This document shows, piece by piece, positions 9,619-18,024 of a stretch of DNA of 21,544 bases. The DNA lies in the NCBI GenBank assembly GCA_001579985.1, contig LRSR01013535.1, forward strand, positions 1 through 21,544. Reading direction: 5' to 3'. Within the stretch, counting starts at the first letter, position 1. The number at the start of each line of letters is the position of its first letter. Below the pieces are notes generated by a model. It did not search any database and was not told the DNA's origin. It saw only the letters and a list, made by a program, of their open reading frames with translations. The translations under genes were made by a program, and so were the position numbers. This DNA comes from Hypsibius dujardini. Taxonomy: Eukaryota > Tardigrada > Eutardigrada > Parachela > Hypsibiidae.

Positions 9619-10258
9619 GTTATATTATCAGATTATGTATTATAGGATTGGTCGATGCTGCGCGCCCGGGTTTTTCGGGATATCGGACAGGCGCCCAGGA
9701 ATGATAGTACACTCAAAGTGATGTGACGATGACGTGACGGTTGTCCAGCGATAAAGCCGTTGTGTATGCGCTACAATCATTCTAGGTAGACCTGCGCAGT
9801 TATGCACCGAAGATGAATTGAAGAAAAAACAGAATGCCGCGTGCGGTGATGCGCATGGGATACTTTGCAGAACCAGTTCGGTCGGGATTAAGGTCAAACT
9901 AGGCAAAGGGCTATAGATCTCTTGGGATCCTAGAGGGACCTTCGTTATAGATTTGAAGTCATTTTCGGTAGTAAGCAAATACGATATGATATGGTACATC
10001 ACTACACTCGGTACAGTACAAGTAGGCCAAATGCACAAAATCACTTACGAATTAGCAAAACAAATGAGTTTCGTCACTTTAGTAAAGATAGGTTGGTTGG
10101 TAAGTGGTTGGTTTGATAGTATTGTTCAATACCCGATGCACAAAATTACGTGGCATTCAAAACAGTGGACCGCTGTAGCCGAGTTGGTATTGGTCAGGCA
10201 AGGCCGATAAGCCAGAAGGCCAAACGGCCCAGCTCTACGCGCTATAGGCACATAATGC
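9619..10258. other. Spacer, nothing recognised
   Basis: Open frames on both strands are short and without family resemblance or consistent splice sites. I see no RNA gene or clear repeat in this stretch. Confidence 0.35.
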
Positions 10259-10520
10259 CCTCGTTGCGAGACACCCTTTCTGGTCGTCGAGGCAGGAGGA
10301 TCGAAGATTTTCAAACGGCATTTTCCGCTCGGCTGCTCACAACTCATTCCGTCTCGTCTGTACCAATTCGCGCGTACGCGTAAACGTTCTTGCGTTTGCC
10401 TGTGCACGCGAATAGACACAGACGGGACAGAATGCGTTGTGAGCAGCTGAGTGAGAAAATGCCCTTTGAAAATCTTCAATTCTCCTGCGTCGGGCACCAG
10501 ATAGATATCTCGCAACGAGG
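10259..10520. repeat. Inverted-repeat element, about 105-bp arms
   Basis: Left arm about 10259-10363 begins cctcgttgcgaga and right arm about 10416-10520 ends tctcgcaacgagg. Inside, both arms contain gaagattttcaaa, ggcattttc and gctgctcacaac in inverted order. Arms are about 80-85 percent identical by eye, with a spacer of about 52 bases rich in cgcg and cgttc. The arm word gagacaccctttctgg resembles gggacacccttttctgg in the element at 7993-8667. Confidence 0.88.
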
Positions 10521-10937
10521 CTAATGGCCAACAACATGGACAGTGGGTGTGGCGTCTTGTCAATTTATCGTCAAGTCCCAGTCATACCCAATTATCTGCC
10601 GCGATAGATAACTCATCGTTCCAATTATATCTTTTTTCCGTCGCTCTCTATCCCTTCGACACCGGGCACTGCCTCAGAACGATGCGTAGTGAATCATTCT
10701 AGTTGCGTTGTGACTGTGAGCATCAGCTATCGTACTAGTTGCCTTCCATAAGAGAGTGCGAAATGCAAAACTAATAAAAAAAATTGAAGAACATCACCCA
10801 ACTGTCGGATAATTTGCTTCTCTTCAGTCATGAATGCAATATCCGCCAAATACTCTCCGCGGAGCCTCCTACCGCCATGAGCAAGTGTAATGTCTACTGT
10901 AGAAAAATCTGTGAGTGGCGTAGAAAATCTTTAAGGG
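10521..10937. other. 3' flank of the Rho gene
   Basis: The minus-strand Rho gene ends at 10938, so this stretch should hold its 3' UTR. I found no canonical AATAAA on the minus strand and no coding exon. Confidence 0.4.
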
Positions 10938-13900
10938 TTATAGTAAACGGCACAGGCGTTTTTTGATGTTGCCTGCACTGGACTTCCCCGTGGCCATGGC
11001 CCGGCACGCGGTGAGGAATACTTCGTGGACCCCTTCGGCGGTGCGCGCGGAATTCTCCACGTATGCAAAGGCGCCTGCAAACATCATCACGCGTCATGAT
11101 CACGTCTCGTGTTTGTTTGTTTTATTTGATAGACACGTGCAGCAGTACGGCATACAACATTTGTCATTATGGACGGTCTTACCGATTTTGTCAGCCACAT
11201 GTTTCGCCTCTGACATCGAAACCGGTGTCTAGATTTAGGGAGAAAAAAGTGTCATATTGATGCTACATTAGAAAGTCTGGAGAAGGAGAAGAAGAAGTGA
11301 GGAGAAGTCTATATTTCGGCTCACCCTCTACTTGGTCGATAAATCGGCTCACTCATAGGTTCTCTTAAACGACAGGTGCTTGATTGTTTGATTTTTATAA
11401 GTGCCATACTATACTAGGATATAGTGTAGAAAATCAAACAATCAAACAATCAAGTAGTTATCATCAAAGAGGAACCCATGAGTGAGCCGATTGATCGACC
11501 GCTGGGATGGTGAGCCGAAATATAGATTTCACCTCATATTCTTTCAATGTTTTGTTCATTGAGTACGGGTAAAGTAATGATATACTGCTGGGAGTGCGGA
11601 CTTTGAAGGTCACTGCAGGGTTATCGCGTACCTGTCGCCGTTTCTGCAGCTCCAAGATAATGCCTCGGTCATTGGCCAAGTCCTTCTTATTTCCCACCAG
11701 AACTATCGGTGTCTTGGGGCAGAAGTGGCGCACCTACAAGCGGGGGATGTTACATAGGTTGCCAGAGCACTGTGCGGTTTGACGGTGGACAGGGAAGACC
11801 GGTTATCGATCCAGTCACTCAACAGGTACTCGTGCTAGCACCACCCCCGATGCGAAAGAGAAATTTTGTGACTAAGCTGGCTAGCGCAGTTTACCCCATA
11901 ACTAAGTCAATCCTAATCATTTATGCTTAGTTTTGACTAATCGTCAGTCGAAACTAAGCAAAAAAGCCAAGCCTAGCTCTAGCTATCATAGTTTGACTTA
12001 CGTCGATGTAGACTCGTTACTAATTATCCTAAACTAGCCCATGTATGACTGATGTTTCTGCCTCATGCCTTATTTTAGCTTGTTAGGGATGAGCCTAGTC
12101 CGAATAGGCCTAAACTGAGGTACTAGTAACTTCTCTGTCGAAAGCTCAGCTTCGACTAAGGAACATTTAAGGAAACGCACGTGCCCCAAGCCAAGCAAAA
12201 TTACTTTGAAATTTTTCAACGGCTTGAAGAACATTTCGAAATCTCCTGATAAAACGCGGCCATCTTTTTCCCTGGAATTTCTGTTTGCGCTTTCGCCCTT
12301 TCAACAATGACGACCTATAAAAGGTAAGGATTAGTAACGTTTTCTCCCGCGTTGATATCTTACAGAGAGGAGGACATTAACATAATTTGAAATGGATTTA
12401 CGATTTTACACTTTTTCACAGGATCCACATTGAAAGAACGCCGTCCACTCTTGCCCACCCGCTGCAATAAAATTGCGGTTTCTTTATTTTTTTCAAGTAA
12501 GCATTGTATTGGCCTCATGATGGCTCCTTTCTTCCGTTTGGTAGTTTGCTATCCTGGAAGTCGCATTAAAAATTCTTTCTTTCCACAGGTGCAAGTTTTT
12601 TTTAGTTTCTACTGCCTGATTTCACGCTAAAAAAACAGCTGCGCAACATCGCATAAACTGTGGCTGTGTTTACGATACGCTAGTTTATGCATGACAAAGT
12701 AAAGGTAGTTTTGCCTAGTTCAAACTCATCATCAGTCCCAACAAAGGCAGTTTCGGGCAATGAAAATTCACCTTGGAGACCAGCCGTAACTAGCCTAAAC
12801 TACCTTGATTGATGCTATCCAAGTTTGGCTCAGCCAACTAAGGTAAACTAAGGTAGCGCTGAGTATTCCTCTATGTGAATATAACATGGACTGATCATCA
12901 GCGCTAAGGTTGTCAGAACTCGACTAAGCTTCCCTAAATAGCTCAGTTTAGCTTAGCGCTGAGGTACATCTTTCGCATCGGGCCCAGCGCAGCCATGGTG
13001 AACACAGACAGGAAACAGGCGTGTTGGGAGGGGCAGTCACAAATGGTGACGAATTGAATATAGATGCTTTATTGATGCTATAATTGGCATTTATAGTGAC
13101 CACTGAATTTAGAATGCAAACAAAGATGCATAAAGGAAATCAGACTTGCAATAATGTAGGAGGAATCATCGGCAGTTGTGATGCCAGTATAGGACTTGAC
13201 CGGATAATCTTATCTTAATTGGCACTATCCCATCCCAAATTCAATTCGGAATCGATTGGCATCAGCCAAATATCGGTCAGAGGGCAGAGCATGGAGTGGA
13301 GCTACTGTAAGTGTACTTTCCAAAATAACCATGCGCATAGCTTTCCAGTCAGTGACCCTCAGCTCCGCCCCCTAACCCCCAAAAAATTGGCTTATGCCAA
13401 TCAATGCGAAACCAAATTCTGTAAGAGACAATATAAACAAAAGTTCTTTTCAATGACTGGACCGGAAACATTACGTCGGAAACAGGATTAACTGCAGTAC
13501 AAATATCAATTGATTGATTGACTGTATCAATCGATTCCTCGTCCTCCTCGTAGTAGTCTACTAGTGTATTAGTCTTACACAGACGAACACAGGCAACAGA
13601 TACCTAGTACAATTTTGAATTTTCTCCGTAAGGAGATCGTCAGCGACAACCATGCAGACAAATTGAAAAAGCATCGGAACGTCGCAATAAAAACGGGAAA
13701 GGGAAATGACCAAGGAGAAGTAAAATCGGACACGAACTGCGCAGGAAAACAACGACATCATTTCGCAAAAAAACGTGACGGCATTTTCTGGCGCCTTACC
13801 TCCGGGATCCATGCATGCCGCACGTTCTCCAGACTGTCGGGGTTGTCGATGGCGAAGCATACAAGGACCACGTCCGTGTTGGGGTAACAGAGAGGCCGTA

Positions 13901-14290
13901 ATCTGTCGAACTCCTCCTGCCCCGCCGTGTCCCACAACATCAGCTCCACCTACACGGCGAAACAAAGCTTATCACCACTCTCTAATCACCGCGGGCGCAT
14001 CTTCTTGAATGATTAATCCGCTGCATTTATTCGCCCTAGAGCGTATTTACAATCTTTCCGTCGACCTCCAACGACGTCGCCATGTTCTCAAACACTGTGG
14101 GGATATAAGCCTCCGGGAACTCGTCTTTACCGAACCGATACAGCAGAGAGGTCTTCCCACAAGCTCCATCGCCCACCTAAAAAAAACGTATTAGCGATAA
14201 TTAACAAGCTAATAAAAACTTAATGTGTCCGTGTTTCGGCATACATACAACAATGACTTTCTTTCGCGATGCTGCACGATCCTCCGTCAT
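10938..14290 (-). CDS. Rho-family small GTPase (RhoA/Rho1-like, divergent)
   Basis: Six exons: 14290-14249, 14176-14051, 13949-13800, 11733-11632, 11228-11183, 11074-10938. All phases agree and give 200 aa (human RhoA has 193). It should bind and hydrolyse GTP at membranes and signal to actin and adhesion. Visible motifs: P-loop GDGACGKTS at 16-24; effector loop YIPTVFEN at 38-45, with Tyr, Thr and Asn where RhoA has Y34, T37, N41; DTAGQEE at 63-69 (Gln67 = RhoA Q63); Rho insert region about 125-145; NKKD at 121-124; G5 motif NSAR at 163-166 where RhoA has CSAK. The C-terminus is KKRLCRLL, a CAAX box ending in Leu that predicts geranylgeranylation. Substitutions such as FGKDEFPEA and CYPNTD make it more divergent than a typical Rho1, so it may be a lineage paralogue. 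Intron 3 (11734-13799) and intron 4 (11229-11631) contain mobile-element-like repeats. Confidence 0.95.
11308..11526. mobile_element. Foldback element inside intron 4 of the Rho gene
   Basis: Left arm about 11308-11397 and right arm about 11430-11526 are inverted copies. Oriented alike, both read tctatatttcggctcacc, then ggtcgat-aatcggctcactcat-ggttc, then cttgattgtttgattt. The right arm has one extra gattgttt unit. The spacer is about 32 bases. It sits between Rho exons 4 (11632-11733) and 5 (11183-11228), about 80-105 bases from each. Confidence 0.9.
11846..12982. mobile_element. Possible TIR-bounded insertion with subterminal CTAAGC-like repeats
   Basis: A 14-base inverted pair, cccgatgcgaaaga at 11846 and tctttcgcatcggg at 12969-12982, brackets about 1.14 kb inside Rho intron 3. 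Within about 350 bases of each end the words ctaagc, gcttag, cctag and taaact recur many times in both orientations (for example gactaagct near both ends), while the middle (about 12190-12680) lacks them. This resembles a non-autonomous DNA transposon with subterminal motifs. No transposase and no clear target-site duplication were seen, so the limits are tentative. Confidence 0.55.
12983..13799. other. Remainder of Rho intron 3
   Basis: The donor of this intron is GAG|GTAAGG at 13800/13799 on the minus strand. No exon or repeat family is recognised here except a short gattgattgac run near 13510-13535. Confidence 0.6.
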
Positions 14291-15680
14291 GACTTGTTAG
14301 GTGGTATCTAATGTTGACTATGCGAAGAAGAATCCACGAGATACGACGTGTTTCAGATGAGACGTCCGTTTCCGCTTGTTAAAAGATGACAGATCCGTTG
14401 GAATAAGTCGTCCCCCGCCAGCCCACACCTCGAAAAATGCGAAAAATGTAAACTCTCGACTCTCGTACGCGAAGAATGATGATCCGATTACAGAGTTTAT
14501 GCTAGAGCGCCTGAATGAACAGGCACCCCGCCGTCGCCGGTCTCTCTAAAACAGGTAGGGTAGTACCAAGACACACATTCCGGTTTCGAAAAATGTACTC
14601 TCTCAACACTTGTTTAGCAATAACTTTTCACTTCATATCGCCCTGTAACAGCACGGCTGAATGAATCGTACGAGAGTACAATTCGTCGTTTAATGTCGTG
14701 GTCTCCCATCGGCATGCTCGACTGTTTAATCGTCATTTCCGCGGGGTCTCGCGCTTGCCGGCACGGGGGACGGATTAGCAGACGGAAATTTAAGACTTTG
14801 AAACCACCCCCACGTAAACATTCGGTATGACTAAACGTGTACGTTATCTGCGTAGGACGGAGAGAGAGAGAGAGGCACACAACAGTGGGATGAAGATGAG
14901 ATACAACAGACGCCTCACTGTGTTGACGGGGTCTCTGGCCGCAGGCCGGGCTCTCTCTCTCTCCCGGAAAAAGTGTGACTGATCTTATTTGCATAGCTGC
15001 ACTTGGCCCGCGCACTTCATTCAGTCCGATCTATCTCGCGCCCACGGATAGACCGTCACGTAGTTATAAGGGAGAATCAACTCCGACATCCAGACAGCTA
15101 TTATCAACCAATTTGGCCCACAGCACCATTCAATAATGGAGATTCATCGGTCTGCGAGGAGGGGTTAATTTCCAAAGTTCAAAACATCAGCTCAGTGGAG
15201 ATTTTAGGATGAACGGGGAATAGCGCCAGCTGAAGAAGCTGTTTATGAAAGCCAGCTGGTGGCGCCACCACTGTATCGCTAATTGCTGAGCGGCTCAAGC
15301 AATAAATAATAGTTCAGTACTAGTAATTTGAACCATTCCAGTTTTGTCAGTTAATGCATTTTATTGGTTGATCGACTCTAGTTGCGTGGTTTTTGAATTT
15401 TTCGGACTCCATGATTTAGGCTGCAGTAGCCGCAGGTTCCGCATGTCGTCAGATAAAATACACACGTTATTGCCTCGATTGATTGATTGATTGTGGCCTT
15501 CAGTTATTGAGCCATAAATTGTCGCCAATCTGAGCCTCGCATGACAAATGACGGATTCAGCAGCATTCAGCATTTATTCGGCAATTTCAATTTCTCCAAA
15601 TTTCGGACACGTCGAGAAAAAAAATCATTTTTAGCAGGTCTCTAGAAGGTAGAAAGAAGGTGTGGCTGGTTCTTCAACCT
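14291..15680. other. Divergent upstream region between the Rho and CNBP genes
   Basis: The Rho gene (minus) and CNBP gene (plus) are head to head, so both 5' flanks lie here. It contains a (GA)7 tract at 14860-14874 and a (CT)7 tract at 14951-14963 that could pair as an inverted couple, a short palindrome (gcgccagct ... agctggtggcgc) near 15222-15264, and a (TTGA)n run near 15477-15492. A 133-codon minus-strand frame at 14614-15015 runs through the GA/CT tracts and is not supported as a gene. Confidence 0.5.
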
Positions 15681-15900
15681 GATTGGCCGTTACGTGGCCC
15701 ACGCCCATAAAGGCACGGCTTAATGTTCAATCGGTTCAGCCATGCGGCATAAACTGAACTGAGTGAACTCAATCATCACAGTTTCTAAAATTTTCACCGG
15801 GAAATTTTGTATGAGTTCGCTGGTCGTGTAGTGCATGTTTCATTTTTGGTTCTCGGCTCGCGTGCGGACTTCTCTGGTGTTGGTTTCTCGGTCCTTTCCG
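15681..15900 (+). promoter_or_regulatory. Putative promoter and 5' UTR of the CNBP-like gene
   Basis: An inverted CCAAT core (ATTGG, 15682-15686) is followed by a TATA-like CATAAA at 15706-15711. A pyrimidine-rich cctttccg at about 15893 resembles a 5'TOP start, a feature reported for vertebrate CNBP mRNA. These are sequence resemblances only; the true start site is unknown. Confidence 0.3.
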
Positions 15901-15945
15901 GTGGTGAAATTTGAGGAGTTTTTTCCATCCAACTCAACTGCAATC

Positions 15946-17186
15946 ATGTGTAAGTGCCCAATATTACAGGGGAGAAACGATTTCGCCAGCGACCTCCTGC
16001 ACGGGGAGTTCCCCCACACGGCTCTGATCGAAATTTGCTTTTGCAGCGTACGGTGGCCAAGGCGGTGGACGCTCTTATGGAGGCGGTGGTGGAGACCGAA
16101 GGTAAGTCAGAGGATGTTGTTCCGACAAGGGAGGCAGCAGAAAAATGGGGAAGTCCTCTTAGAAGGATATTTTTCACGTCGAAGAGCTCCCTGACTATTT
16201 CCCGATTTTCCTGCCGTTTTTAGCCTTGTTGCGCAATCTTGAAGTTAAAGATTTTAATTTTTGTGAAGTTGTTTGGCTCGCAAAAGTTAACGCTTAAATA
16301 ATTCACTTGCAGTGACATACCTGATACTTATTAATTGGCTCGAGGAAATTAGCTTATCTTTTAAAACTTTCCTAACGATTCGTGCGCAGTTTCCATACGG
16401 TTTCTCGCATAGTATTCACTAACTTAAGCTGTCTTTTTCATTTCAGCTGCTACAAGTGCGGAAAGCCCGGTACGAAAGTAGATCTCATAATTTTCTGGAA
16501 TATTTTTGCTGATTTATTTTTACCTTCTGTAGGGCATATTAGCCGGGATTGTACAGAGGCTGGAGGTGGAGGCGGCGGTGGTTACGGTGGTGGTGGTTAT
16601 GGAGGTGGTGGCGGCGGTTATGGTGGTGGACGTTCCGGCGGCGGTGGCGGCGGAAACTGTTTCAAGTGTGGCCAGGTAAGAGCGGATGGAATTTTTTCTC
16701 AAAGTTGTGCTGATTTCTTTGCCGTTTCATTTCTGTTCATGACTTTTTCCCCTTCGTACAGCCCGGCCACTTTTCCCGTGAGTGTACCCAAGAAGGTGCC
16801 GGAGGTGGTGGTGGTTATGGAGGCGGTGGCGGTGGCGACCGGACATGCTACAAGTAAGTACTTTTGGTTGGCTGCTTGATTAACGATAATAATACGTAGA
16901 AAGTGTGCGTTGATGGTTGATTGAACCTGTGGTATTAGTTCATATTCGTGCCTTAAAGTAGATATGACACATAGAGGTGAATGTTCTACGTAGAAACTGT
17001 TTTGAAGTCTACCATCTGCGTTGTTTACGATTACTTCGTCCATTTAGGTGCGGAAAGCCCGGACACATCAGCCGTGACTGCACCGAAGGCGGCGGCGGTG
17101 GTGGTGGACGAGGAGGAGATCGCAACTGCTACAAGTGCGGGCAACCCGGCCATATTTCGCGCGACTGCACCAACGGCGGCAACTAG
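15946..17186 (+). CDS. CNBP-like CCHC zinc-knuckle nucleic acid-binding protein, glycine-rich
   Basis: Six exons: 15946-15949, 16047-16101, 16447-16469, 16533-16675, 16762-16853, 17048-17186. Phases join without error to give 151 aa. Four CX2CX4HX4C zinc knuckles begin at residues 21, 70, 104 and 133: [42 protein letters not shown] and [14 protein letters not shown]. They are linked by Gly/Tyr/Arg-rich spacers. Proteins of this family bind single-stranded nucleic acid, especially G-rich RNA and DNA, and affect translation and transcription. Vertebrate CNBP has seven knuckles and an RGG box; this protein has four and longer glycine linkers, more like small invertebrate or plant CCHC glycine-rich proteins. 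The first coding exon holds only ATG plus one base (ATG T|GTAAGTG) and exon 3 is 23 bases. Three of the five introns interrupt or abut zinc knuckles. The start is the only ATG that opens this frame. Confidence 0.95.
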
Positions 17187-18024
17187 AGCGCCCGTCCGTT
17201 CAACCACATCTCGTAGACACCCATCGCGCGAGCAGCAAGAGACTACACACCTTTTTTTACACATTTGGCATTACGGGATTTTTAGACACTGCTGTGGCAA
17301 GAGCTTTGATGTGGCGGTTTCTCATTCCGTGTGTTCAATTCTGTTTCAAAACAGCTCATTCGTTGGGGGTGTAATCCTTTTCCTTTCTTATTAATTAATA
17401 CGTAGTTGGGGGTTGTTAACGTGTTCTCTTTGGTCGGCCTTTCTTCTGTGTAATATCGGTGGATTGTGCAATCCTGGTCAGCAATTCTAAAAGCGTTTTG
17501 TCGGACACGAAAATACTTCTGCATGTGGTGCGCTTTCGCTCTGCCGAGTTCTCCTAGGGTGTAGAGAATAAGTCAATTCTTGTGCTTCTGCACAATGGAA
17601 TTGAAAATTCCATGGTACGATGGAAAACAGAAATACAGGATCGTGGAGTTTTTGCAATTTGTTGAACAATTTGAAGAGTGTAGAAGTACCGGGTGATTAG
17701 TAGTCTTGTGCTTCAGATAGAAAAAATGATATTTTGTTTAAGTTGAAGAGTTGTCCCTACCACCGTTTAAACCAATATTTTTTAGGCAAGAACTGGACAG
17801 TAAAACTGAAGGATGAAAACGGGGAATCCAAATCCAATTCGTGAGTCCACAGATTTTCGATTTCCAAAATCCAGAAAATTCAGGATGGTCATTCGGATTC
17901 GTGGATTATCCAATTCCATGGATTTGGTGGATGGCAGTTGGAAGTTTCACTAGCTCATTGACTGTTTCGTCGCCAATTAATTGCAAAAGGTCAGATTGAA
18001 TATATCAATAAAAAACGCAGAACA
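17187..18024. other. 3' flanks of convergent CNBP and phosphatase genes
   Basis: The CNBP-like gene (plus) and the phosphatase gene (minus) converge here. An AATAAA on the plus strand at 18007-18012 is 820 bases past the CNBP stop and almost touches the phosphatase stop; whether it is used is unclear. No canonical signal is seen nearer. The region 17830-17935 has imperfect repeats of atccaattc / gattcgtgga. No coding exon is evident. Confidence 0.45.

Noticed and set aside
14614-15015. 133-codon minus-strand frame
   Set aside because: It crosses GA/CT repeats in the intergenic region, has no recognisable domain and no consistent splice partners.
18007-18012. Plus-strand AATAAA as the CNBP polyadenylation signal
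   Set aside because: It is 820 bases from the stop and sits at the end of the opposite gene; possible but unsupported.
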